NCBI RefSeq assembly: GCF_011493005.1
Contig: NZ_CP049156.1
Coordinates: 3,286,001 to 3,350,000, forward strand
Source: Caballeronia sp. SBC1
GTDB lineage: Bacteria; Pseudomonadota; Gammaproteobacteria; Burkholderiales; Burkholderiaceae
Reading direction: 5' to 3'
DNA length: 64,000 bases
The notes under the pieces are model-generated. The model was not told the origin of the DNA. It was given only the letters and a program-made list of their open reading frames with translations, and ran no database searches. The position numbers and the translations under genes are program-made. This document shows, in pieces, positions 56,759-64,000 of this stretch. Each line of letters opens with the position of its first letter. Within the stretch, counting starts at the first letter, position 1.

Positions 56759-57868
56759 TCACCGCACCGCCGCCGCCGTCTTGCGCGCTTTCTGCCCCGC
56801 AGGCTGCTTTGGCCGTCCACGCCGCTTGGCTTCCCCCGACCGTTCAACGGTAAAGCTGAACTCGCGCGTCAGACCTTCGCCCGGCGCCAGCACCGTCATG
56901 CCGTGTGCTGCCCCGCCACCGGGCAGATTCACAGCATTGATCGGGTGATCGACGGGTTCGAAGCAGAAGAAATTCTGACCTGCCGGCGCATAGAGCACGT
57001 AGTAATCGGTATCGGCGCAAATGGTCAGCGACAACCGCCGCTTCGGCCACATCACGCTCGTGCGCCCGCTCCATCCGGTGAACGCGTTATTCACCATGGC
57101 GGCAGGCATGGGGTAAGCCACGCCGAATTGCCACGCAGGCGGCGCCGGAACGTGGCGGATCGGCAGGAAATCGTCGCCGCAAAGCCACAAGCCATCGGCG
57201 GCGGCAGACAACTCGGTATCGGCCTCGCGCGTGAGGAACGGATGCAATCCAAGCCCGAACGGCAACGCCTCGCGCCCGGTATTCTCGATATAAAGCGTCA
57301 CCACCAGCGTCGACGCTTCAAGCGTGAACGACTGGCTCGCCTGATATGAATACGGCGCGCCATCGCGGCGATCCAGCGTGAGGCGCACGTGTGTGGAACT
57401 CTCCGACGCCACGTCCCACGCGCCAAGCCAGCCGTCGCCGTGTAACGGCAGCGGCTCGCCGGGCCGGTTGCACGGCACATCGACACCGCGCCCGAGAAAC
57501 TGAAACCGCCCGCCGCCGATGCGATTCGAATACGGCAGCAGCGGATAACACGCGAGCTCGTTCGGATCGGTGGCCGCGCTCGGCGCGAGGCACGGCCGGA
57601 AGATTGGCACGAGCGCGCCGTCGCTGCGCCAGTCGAAGCGCGTGATGCCGCCGCCGAGCGCCGGCGCGATATCGAGGCGTAGTTGTGCGTTGGCGAGCGT
57701 GATGCAACCGTTGACACCCGCGCCGCCCATCGCGACAACCGACGTGGCGGGCCCCGGACGAATCGGCGGCTCAGTCGCGGCGGCAAGCTTCGAACGGCGG
57801 GTGGGCGCGGCTGGCCGGGACGACGCCGGTGGTGGCGTGGAGCTTCGTGCTGGGCGGGCAACAGTCAT
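56759..57868 (-). CDS. Aldose 1-epimerase family protein (GalM-like)
   Basis: A protein of about 369 residues. The galactose mutarotase fold starts near residue 52 (GCITLANAQLRLDIAP); catalytic and substrate residues are in YSNRIGGGRFQF, PLHGDGWLG and GLGLHPFLT. The N-terminal 45 and C-terminal 22 residues are basic and Pro/Ala-rich (KRRGRPKQPAGQKARK). ATG 57868 has GGAG at 9 bp; ATG 57730 is an alternative that would trim the N-terminus. The lactonase gene starts 175 bp upstream. It would interconvert anomers of the sugar used by this operon. Confidence 0.85.
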   Translation of the reverse strand: MTVARPARSSTPPPASSRPAAPTRRSKLAAATEPPIRPGPATSVVAMGGAGVNGCITLANAQLRLDIAPALGGGITRFDWRSDGALVPIFRPCLAPSAATDPNELACYPLLPYSNRIGGGRFQFLGRGVDVPCNRPGEPLPLHGDGWLGAWDVASESSTHVRLTLDRRDGAPYSYQASQSFTLEASTLVVTLYIENTGREALPFGLGLHPFLTREADTELSAAADGLWLCGDDFLPIRHVPAPPAWQFGVAYPMPAAMVNNAFTGWSGRTSVMWPKRRLSLTICADTDYYVLYAPAGQNFFCFEPVDHPINAVNLPGGGAAHGMTVLAPGEGLTREFSFTVERSGEAKRRGRPKQPAGQKARKTAAAVR

Positions 57869-58043
57869 CGTGGCTGACTCCGAACGAGAGGCGATCGATC
57901 CCGTGGTCCTGGCCTGAGGCTCCAGCATGCCCGGGAAGCTGCGGGCAGCGCGTCGTGCGCGCCGCCTCGTTTTTTGCTTGCATCGTGATACCGCAGGTCT
58001 GCTGCGCGGCGCGGTGCGTGGAGCACCCGCCGCACCCGCCCGC

Positions 58044-58922
58044 TCAGTCCATTTGGCTATCCGCGCGAAACACTGGCTCAGCGATACCCCGGGCCGGCGG
58101 TGTCGCAATAAACACCGCGCCCGCATATGGATCGTCCTGCAACGCGCCCGCGTCCAGTCCAACCCGCGCGCTCGTGATGTACACCGTGCCGAGTTGCGCT
58201 CCGCCGAACGCGACGCAGCTTGGCTGCGTGGTCGCCACGTCGATGCGCGCTGTTTCGCGGCCATCGGGGTCATAACGCACCACGCGGTTGCCGCCCCACT
58301 GCGCGTTCCACAGGCCGCCATCGCGATCGACGGCGGAACCATCCGGCTCACCGCTCGCATCAGACAATTCGACAAACACGCGCTGGTTTGCAAACGAATC
58401 GTAGTCACAGACGCGAATCATGCGCTCCGGGGAATCGCAAAAGTACATGCGCGCCCCATTCGGACTGAACGCGATGCTGTTCGAAATCGCGCACTCGCCG
58501 AGCGGCAAACGCTCAAGCGACAAATCCAGGTTCAACCGATAAAACCCGCCAATCTTCTCCGCCTTCGCCACGTCGTGTTTCGTGCCGAACACGAAACGGC
58601 CTTGGCGATCGCATTTGCCATCATTGATGCGTGTCGGCAGGTCGGCTTCCACCGGCATGATCGTTTCGATCGCGCCAGTCTTCAGACTAAAGAACGCCAG
58701 CCGCGAAGCCAAGCCAAGCAACAGCACGTCGGCATCGGCGCATAACGCGAAGCAGGCAAGACGCTCCGGCATGTCATACGAAACACGGCTGGCATCGCGT
58801 GGATCGTAGCGCCACAAACGCTTGCCTTCAATATCGGTCCAGTAAAAACGCCCGGTGTCGGCACACCACGTCGCGCCTTCGCCCAGCGCGCATTTGCTGT
58901 CGATCAGCAGATGCGCTTTCAT
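58044..58922 (-). CDS. SMP-30/gluconolactonase family lactonase
   Basis: A 292-residue six-bladed propeller of the SMP-30 family. Metal-ligand motifs are LGEGATWCADTGRFYWTD near the start, RINDGKCDRQGRFVFGT (Asn and Asp) and GEPDGSAVDRDGGLWNAQWGG (Asp). It opens aldonolactones formed by a sugar dehydrogenase. The ATG shares ATGA with the stop of the SDR gene, so the dehydrogenase and lactonase are translationally coupled, as in oxidative L-arabinose pathways. Confidence 0.9.
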   Translation of the reverse strand: MKAHLLIDSKCALGEGATWCADTGRFYWTDIEGKRLWRYDPRDASRVSYDMPERLACFALCADADVLLLGLASRLAFFSLKTGAIETIMPVEADLPTRINDGKCDRQGRFVFGTKHDVAKAEKIGGFYRLNLDLSLERLPLGECAISNSIAFSPNGARMYFCDSPERMIRVCDYDSFANQRVFVELSDASGEPDGSAVDRDGGLWNAQWGGNRVVRYDPDGRETARIDVATTQPSCVAFGGAQLGTVYITSARVGLDAGALQDDPYAGAVFIATPPARGIAEPVFRADSQMD

Positions 58923-59710
58923 GCCCAGCCTCCGTCAATGACCACTTCCTGCGCGGTCATCATGCTGCTGTCATCCGATGCCAGGAACAACGCGGCCCGC
59001 GCAAGATGCACGGGGAGCAATTCCGCATCAATGCACTGGCCCTCCTTGATCGCGCGCTTACCCGCCTCGTCGAGCCATAGGCGACGTTGCTTTTCCGTCA
59101 TCACCCATCCCGGCACGAGCGTATTCACCCGGATATTGAACGGGCCGAGATCGCGAGCGAGTCCATTCGTCATACCTTGCACGGCCGCTTTCGCGGTGAC
59201 GTAGACGGGAAAACCGCCTTGTTTCAGCATCCAGCTGATCGAGCCGAGGTTCACGATCGACCCGCCGCCGAGCTGCTTCATGTCGTCGATCACCGCCTGC
59301 GCCGCGAAAAACTGATGGCGGATATTCACCGCGATACCGGCGTCGTAGGACTCCGGCGTCACGTCCTCGATGTTGTGACGCTTGTCGTTCGCCGCGTTGT
59401 TCACCAGCACGCCGATAGGCCCCAGCGTGCTGCGCACATCGGCAATTCCTTTGCGCAACGCGTCGATATTCGTCAGGTCCACGCGCAGGAACATCGGCCG
59501 GAATTGTCCTTCGGCCAGATCCGCGCCGAGCTGATCCGCGAGCGCTTCGCCGGCGTTGGTATCGATATCGAAGAACGCGACCTTCGCGCCCTGATCGAAG
59601 AAATGCTCGACGAACGCCGCGCCAATGCCCGTCGCGCCGCCTGTAATCAGCACCACCTTGCCGGCGAGGCTCGGATAGCGCGCGAGGGTTTTATCGACTG
59701 AACTGGCCAT
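58919..59710 (-). CDS. Short-chain sugar dehydrogenase (likely L-arabinose/D-galactose 1-dehydrogenase)
   Basis: A 263-residue SDR. The cofactor motif is LITGGATGIGAAF (residues about 21-33), with NNAAN near 108 and the active site at Ser and YVTAKAAVQ near 170. The C-terminal VVIDGGWA is usual. Genome context (transporter AraFGH before it, lactonase overlapping it) suggests oxidation of an aldose at C1, by inference. Substrate could be L-arabinose, D-galactose or L-fucose. Confidence 0.85.
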   Translation of the reverse strand: MASSVDKTLARYPSLAGKVVLITGGATGIGAAFVEHFFDQGAKVAFFDIDTNAGEALADQLGADLAEGQFRPMFLRVDLTNIDALRKGIADVRSTLGPIGVLVNNAANDKRHNIEDVTPESYDAGIAVNIRHQFFAAQAVIDDMKQLGGGSIVNLGSISWMLKQGGFPVYVTAKAAVQGMTNGLARDLGPFNIRVNTLVPGWVMTEKQRRLWLDEAGKRAIKEGQCIDAELLPVHLARAALFLASDDSSMMTAQEVVIDGGWA

Positions 59711-59741
59711 CTGTCCCTAACCTCTCATTTAGTCGCTGCAT

Positions 59742-60734
59742 TTAGTCGCGCGAGCCGCGATTCTTCAACTGGTCGAGCAGCACTGCGGCAAGCAAGATTG
59801 CGCCGCGCACAAGGTACTGATAGAACGCGTCGATGTTCATCAGGTTCATCACGTTCTCGACCGTGCCCATGATCAGCACGCCGATCACTACGCCCGAAAT
59901 TGTCGCGCGGCCGCCGAGCAGCGACACGCCGCCGAGCACGCACGCAGAAATCACGTTGAGCTCGAAGCCGTCGGCGGCGTTCGGTTGTCCCGACGTAATC
60001 CGCGACGCCAGGATCACCCCGGCGAGTGCCGCCACCGCGCCCTGGATCAGGAAAATCCAGACACGGGTGCGTTCCACATTGATACCAGCCAAACGTGACG
60101 CTTCCGCGTTACCGCCAATCGCGAGCGTATTGCGCCCATACACGGTCTGATTCAGCAGCACGCCGAACACGATGAAACACGCCAGCGTGACCCAGATCGG
60201 CAGCGAGACGCCGAACATGGTCAAGCCGCCCAGCGCGATAAACGTATCCGACGACACGCCCACCGCCTGCCCGTGCGACACGATAAACCCAAGGCCGCGC
60301 ACGACTTCCATCGTAGCCAGCGTAGTAATCAGCGCGTTGATCCGCAAGTACGCAATCACCGCGCCGTTCACGAAGCCGATGGCCGAACCCGCCGCCACCG
60401 CCGCGATAATCGCGATAAACGTGTTCCCCGTGGCGTTCAGCACCATCGCGCAGAGCACGCCAGCGAACGCCACCGTGGACCCGACCGACAAGTCGAAATC
60501 CCGCGATGCGAGGCAGAACATCATCGTGCAAGCGACCATGCCGATTTGCGAAATCGACAGCGCCAGGCCGAGCATGTTCTCGATGGAGAAGAAGTGGTCG
60601 ACCGAGAGCGACATCGTGATGAACATCAAGATGAAGATCACGACCAGGCTGTATTCGGTGATCTGCTGCCACCACTTCTGCTTGTCGTTTTTCGCTGGCA
60701 CCAGCGTGTTGGTAATGTTTTCCCTGACTTCCAT
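59742..60734 (-). CDS. araH: Sugar ABC transporter permease AraH
   Basis: A 330-residue inner-membrane permease with 8-10 segments. It aligns with E. coli AraH: CLASRDFDLSVGS, VNGAVIAYLRINALITTLATM and LASRITSGQPNAADGFELNVISACVLGG. GGAGG lies 5 bp before ATG 60734, so I prefer it to ATG 60752. It forms the channel with AraG, on the minus strand between araG (27 bp upstream) and the SDR gene. Confidence 0.92.
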   Translation of the reverse strand: MEVRENITNTLVPAKNDKQKWWQQITEYSLVVIFILMFITMSLSVDHFFSIENMLGLALSISQIGMVACTMMFCLASRDFDLSVGSTVAFAGVLCAMVLNATGNTFIAIIAAVAAGSAIGFVNGAVIAYLRINALITTLATMEVVRGLGFIVSHGQAVGVSSDTFIALGGLTMFGVSLPIWVTLACFIVFGVLLNQTVYGRNTLAIGGNAEASRLAGINVERTRVWIFLIQGAVAALAGVILASRITSGQPNAADGFELNVISACVLGGVSLLGGRATISGVVIGVLIMGTVENVMNLMNIDAFYQYLVRGAILLAAVLLDQLKNRGSRD

Positions 60735-60761
60735 GATGTCCTCCATCTCCACTTTTTTGCT

Positions 60762-62279
60762 TCAGGCTGCCTTCGCAGTCGGTTCCGATTGCACAGGCAG
60801 CGCAAGATTCAGCACTGATTGTTCGTTTGCGGTGCCACGCGGCAACTCGCCCGCGATCCGCCCTTGCCGCATCACCACGATCCTGTCGGACACGCCCAGC
60901 ACTTCCGGCAGTTCAGATGAAATCATCACGATCGCGCAGCCGCGTTCGGCTAGCTGATAGATCACGTTATAGATTTCGTGCTTCGCGCCCACGTCAATGC
61001 CGCGCGTGGGTTCATCGAGGATCACGACCTTCAGTTCCGGCTCAGCGAGCCAGCGCGACAGAATGGTTTTTTGCTGATTGCCGCCGGAGAGGAAGCGAAT
61101 TTTTTGCTTGCGGCTCGGCGTCTTGATCTTCAGCAACTGGATGAAACGCTCGGCAGTTGCGGCTTCTTTCTTACGATCCAGGAACAACCCGCCGCGCAGG
61201 TAATGCCGCCTGCACGAGATATTGATGTTCTCCGACACCGACGCCATGGCCACAATGCCTTCTTCCTTGCGATCTTCAGGACACAACACAATGCCGTGTT
61301 TGATCGCTTCGCCCGCACTGCGGACCTTGATCGGCTCGCCATCGAGCGTGATCGTGCCGGCCTTCTTGCGGTCCGCACCGTAGACGAGGTGCATCAGTTC
61401 ACTGCGCCCCGCGCCCACCAGCCCAAAGAAGCCGACAATCTCGCCGCGGCGTACTTCAAAACTTGTCGGTTCACGCAGCGCGTGTCCTTCAATGTTGGTG
61501 ACAGAGAAGCGCACATCGCCGAGTTTGCGCGGCTTGTAATCGTAGATATCCGAAATTTCTCGCCCGACCATTTCCTGCACGAGCGTATCGCGCGGAACTT
61601 CGGCCAGATTCGCGTGCGACGCGATCTTGCGCCCATCGCGGAAAATGGTGCACGTATTGCACAGCTCGTAAATCTCGTCCATGCGGTGCGAGATGTAGAT
61701 CAGCGCGCGGTTGTCCGCTTTCAGGTCGCGCACGAGCTTGAACAACACTTCCGTCTCGCGATGCGATAGCGATGACGTAGGTTCATCGAGCGCAATCACG
61801 CGTGCGTTACGCAGCAGCGCCTTGCAAATTTCAACCATCTGCCGTTGCGCGATGGAAAGCTTCTTGAGCTTCGCGTTCGGATCGAGATCGACACCCATTT
61901 GCAAGAGCCGCTCGCGAACGTGTTTTTTACCTTCGCGCTTGTGCACCCAGCCGAACGTGTTCGGCAAAGAACCGAGCAGCAGGTTTTCTGCGACCGTGAG
62001 ATCGGGCACGTACTGCAACTCCTGGTGAATCACCGCGATACCCGCCGCAATCGATGCGGCCGCGCTCGCGAACTTCACCTCGTTGCCATCGATCAGGACA
62101 CGCCCGGAATCCGGCTGATATTCACCGCCCAGCACTTTCAGCAAAGTCGATTTGCCCGCGCCGTTCTCGCCCATCAGGCCGTGCACTTCGCCGGCGTTGA
62201 CGTCGAACGACACGCCGTCGAGCGCGCGCACGCCTGGAAAAACCTTACCGATATTGTCAAAACGCAGCGTCGCTGACAC
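60762..62279 (-). CDS. araG: Sugar ABC transporter ATP-binding protein AraG
   Basis: A 505-residue protein with two ABC modules. Walker [13 protein letters not shown] in the first (near 39), signature region [16 protein letters not shown], Walker [14 protein letters not shown]; the second module has [12 protein letters not shown] (a degenerate P-loop, usual in this family), [15 protein letters not shown] and [19 protein letters not shown] 62279 has AAGGAGG 4 bp before it; the ATG at 62315 is not used. The transporter imports L-arabinose or similar monosaccharides. Confidence 0.94.
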   Translation of the reverse strand: MSATLRFDNIGKVFPGVRALDGVSFDVNAGEVHGLMGENGAGKSTLLKVLGGEYQPDSGRVLIDGNEVKFASAAASIAAGIAVIHQELQYVPDLTVAENLLLGSLPNTFGWVHKREGKKHVRERLLQMGVDLDPNAKLKKLSIAQRQMVEICKALLRNARVIALDEPTSSLSHRETEVLFKLVRDLKADNRALIYISHRMDEIYELCNTCTIFRDGRKIASHANLAEVPRDTLVQEMVGREISDIYDYKPRKLGDVRFSVTNIEGHALREPTSFEVRRGEIVGFFGLVGAGRSELMHLVYGADRKKAGTITLDGEPIKVRSAGEAIKHGIVLCPEDRKEEGIVAMASVSENINISCRRHYLRGGLFLDRKKEAATAERFIQLLKIKTPSRKQKIRFLSGGNQQKTILSRWLAEPELKVVILDEPTRGIDVGAKHEIYNVIYQLAERGCAIVMISSELPEVLGVSDRIVVMRQGRIAGELPRGTANEQSVLNLALPVQSEPTAKAA

Positions 62280-62300
62280 ATCGCCTCCTTGGAATTCGTG

Positions 62301-62331
62301 CGGACCGCGCGGCATCTAAGCGCGCGGTCCG
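62301..62331 (-). promoter_or_regulatory. Intercistronic hairpin between araF and araG
   Basis: A perfect 11-bp inverted repeat CGGACCGCGCG / CGCGCGGTCCG with a 9-nt loop and no T tract on the minus strand. Its position just after the binding-protein gene fits a hairpin that protects the araF mRNA and limits araG. Confidence 0.75.
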
Positions 62332-62346
62332 TATTGCAGAACGACC

Positions 62347-63357
62347 TTACTTAGCCGATGCCAGGCCCATCTTTTCGCGCACTTCACCCACGTTGTCACG
62401 CGTCGCCAGCATGCCGGTAGTCAACGTCACGAGCGGCGGTTCCTTGCCGTCCTTGATCCACGTGTACATGAGTTCCGACGTTTCCTCGCCATGACGCTTC
62501 GGGCTGATGATGACGGTCGCATAGAAGCCCGTCGGGTTCGGTTTCTTGAACTCGCTCAAGGCCGAATCCGAGCCGCCGATACCCACGCCAATCATGTTGT
62601 CCGCCTTGAAACCACGACCTTCCGCTGCGCGCACCGCGCCGAGCACGGCTTCGTCGTTCAGGCCGAACGCCACCCAGTGCTTGTATTGCGGATTCTTCGT
62701 GAGTGCGATGTTCGCGGCGTTGAACGCATTTTCCGTGTCGGTCTTGGCTTGCGGCGCCATCACGATGTTCGCCTTCGGAAAGCCCGCTGCAACCAGTGCG
62801 TCGGCTGCACCCGTCGTACGGTCATGGGCTGTCGGCAGTTGCTCGTAGGTCACGTCGATAGCGCCAACTTCAGCCATGTTCCAGCCGCGCTTCTTGATCT
62901 CTTCGGCAATGCCATCACCCACCTGCTTGCCGATGTTGTATGCCGAGATGCCCATGTACGGCACCGATGCAATCGGCTTGCCCGACCCGTCCACCAGGCG
63001 GTCATCCACCGTCATCATCTTCAGTCCGGCGGCTTTCGCCTTTGCAACAATGCCCGGTCCGAGCTTGACGTCAGGCGTGCAGATCACGAAACCCTGGGCC
63101 TTTTGCGCGGCGAGGTTGTCGATCGCGCTCATCACCTTTTCACCTGACGGTGCGCCGATCTTCACCAGCGTGAAGCCCTTTTCCTTGGCCGCGATTTCGG
63201 CGAATTTCCACTCATCCTGGAACCACGGTTCTTCCGGCTGCTTCACCAGGAAGCCGATCTTGACGTCATCGGCGGCTTGCGCCACCGGCGCCGTGAACAA
63301 GGTCGCGCTTGCTGCGGTGGCCGTGGCAACGAGCGTGAGGAACATTCTGCGTTTCAT
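62347..63357 (-). CDS. araF: Sugar ABC transporter substrate-binding protein AraF
   Basis: A 336-residue periplasmic binding protein. The signal peptide is residues 1-26 (VAQAADD cut). The domain opens VKIGFLVKQPEEPWFQDEW, and FVICTPDVKLGPGIVAKAK and GLNDEAVLGAVRAAEGRG match L-arabinose-binding proteins. AGGAG lies 6-8 bp before ATG 63357. It is first of araFGH, in a transcript started upstream of the partial SDR or in the 133-bp gap that also holds an 11-bp tandem repeat (63463-63484). Confidence 0.95.
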   Translation of the reverse strand: MKRRMFLTLVATATAASATLFTAPVAQAADDVKIGFLVKQPEEPWFQDEWKFAEIAAKEKGFTLVKIGAPSGEKVMSAIDNLAAQKAQGFVICTPDVKLGPGIVAKAKAAGLKMMTVDDRLVDGSGKPIASVPYMGISAYNIGKQVGDGIAEEIKKRGWNMAEVGAIDVTYEQLPTAHDRTTGAADALVAAGFPKANIVMAPQAKTDTENAFNAANIALTKNPQYKHWVAFGLNDEAVLGAVRAAEGRGFKADNMIGVGIGGSDSALSEFKKPNPTGFYATVIISPKRHGEETSELMYTWIKDGKEPPLVTLTTGMLATRDNVGEVREKMGLASAK

Positions 63358-63490
63358 GGTCTGTCTCCTGACTTGACTGTCTAGTTGGTACGAAGGTATT
63401 GGCCGCGTCTTGTTGTAGTGACGTCGCACCACGGCCAGTGCGTCATCCTTTGCTGCTTAGCTTGTGTATTCGTTGTGTATTCGTATGGTT

Positions 63491-64000
63491 CTAGTCGTGA
63501 TACAGCGCCGAGCGCCCGCCATCCACCGTGATGCAACTCGCGTTGATAAACGGCGCTTCGTCGGAAGCGAGGAACACGGCGGTCATTGCCACTTCCTCCG
63601 GCTGGCCGATGCGCTTCATCGGTTGCAGATCGAGCGTTGCTTGTTTCGCTTTGGCTGGATCGGGTTGCTCGTTCCACCAGTCGTGCGTGAGTTGCGTCTC
63701 GATGTAACCCGGCGCAATCGCGTTCACGCGCACCTGCCGCCCCGCATATTCGATACCCAACGCCCGCGTCAATCCGATCACGCCGTGCTTCGCCACCGGA
63801 TACGGAAAACAACCCGGGATGATCTTGAACGAGTGAGTAGAAGCAATATTCACGATGCTGCCGCGCCCGCGTTCAACCATGCCCGGCAACACGGCGCGGC
63901 AACCGTTCCAGACGCCGTCGAGATCGACGGCGAAGCAGCGGCGCCAGTCGTCGTCGGTCATGGTCAATGGATCGCAAAACACGTTGATGCCCGCGTTGTT
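63491..64000 (-). CDS. SDR family oxidoreductase (partial, N-terminus beyond window)
   Basis: The C-terminal 169 residues of a classical SDR; the coding sequence continues past the right edge. The NNAG motif is the very last residues in the window (minus strand start), followed by a Ser and YPVAKHGVIGLTR with Tyr and Lys. INASCITVDGGRSALY ends it. By position in the sugar operon it may oxidise a sugar acid intermediate such as 2-keto-3-deoxy-sugar acid; inference only. Confidence 0.85.
   Translation of the reverse strand, partial: NNAGINVFCDPLTMTDDDWRRCFAVDLDGVWNGCRAVLPGMVERGRGSIVNIASTHSFKIIPGCFPYPVAKHGVIGLTRALGIEYAGRQVRVNAIAPGYIETQLTHDWWNEQPDPAKAKQATLDLQPMKRIGQPEEVAMTAVFLASDEAPFINASCITVDGGRSALYHD

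Noticed and set aside
57869..58408. N-terminal extension of the epimerase frame by 180 codons.
   Set aside because: It lies inside the lactonase gene on the same strand in another frame and is Arg/Ser-rich; no ribosome binding site at its start.

Overview
This 64 kb window looks like a chromosomal segment of a beta-proteobacterium of the Burkholderia / Paraburkholderia / Caballeronia group. The evidence is high GC with strong third-position GC, a queG-tsaE-amiC block, glyA-nrdR followed by a minor-pilin operon, ybgC-tolQRAB-pal-cpoB followed by tRNA-Lys, mutL-miaA, a DUF4148 gene, and an oxidative sugar operon with an AraFGH-type transporter. The genus call rests on my recollection of gene order and protein similarity, not on a search.

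Layout. 1-11.7 kb: housekeeping and tRNA-modification genes (queG partial, tsaE, amiC, eamA, pirin, a thioredoxin-TPR protein, tcdA, pdxH, cfa, a DUF72 gene, msrA). 11.9-18 kb: a flavin reductase, an Lrp regulator, an IclR regulator divergent from gcdH with a perfect palindrome between them, a 1-Cys peroxiredoxin and a yqjD/yqjE-like envelope cluster. 18-20.7 kb: five minor-pilin genes joined by 4-bp overlaps. 20.9-24 kb: nrdR, glyA, ydfG. 24-30 kb: the full Tol-Pal operon, its terminator and a tRNA-Lys gene with a near-consensus promoter.

30.1-42.5 kb: the most interesting region, one minus-strand operon of nine genes. In transcription order it encodes a malate synthase-like protein fused to a double hot-dog domain, a MoaD/ThiS-like sulfur carrier, an acyl carrier protein, a LuxE-like acyl-protein synthetase, an InhA-like enoyl reductase, a FabG-like ketoreductase, an AMP-forming ligase, a LuxC-like acyl reductase and a rhodanese-MoeB fusion. 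I do not recognise it as a characterised pathway. It has the parts to build, reduce and possibly thiolate a short acyl chain but has no ketosynthase. The catalytic Asp of the malate synthase domain is replaced by Gly. The last gene is split by a complete IS21-family element (30702-33587) with a 6-bp target duplication; removing the element restores the MoeB motif exactly.

42.7-51.6 kb: a glycosyltransferase with its own terminator, DUF3293, DUF4148, a zinc-ribbon protein, a BamE-like lipoprotein, an NlpD-like LysM/M23 lipoprotein, a 58-residue lipoprotein, dedA, mutL and miaA. 51.6-55.7 kb: a small decaying accessory island (NTF2-like pseudogene, alpha/beta hydrolase, amidohydrolase, amidohydrolase remnant, aldo/keto reductase). 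55.8-64 kb: pyrF, then a minus-strand sugar operon (partial SDR, araF, araG, araH, SDR, SMP-30 lactonase, aldose epimerase) that would import an aldose such as L-arabinose and oxidise it through the lactone.

Start codons were chosen from ribosome binding sites and family alignments, so several are shorter than the longest open frame.
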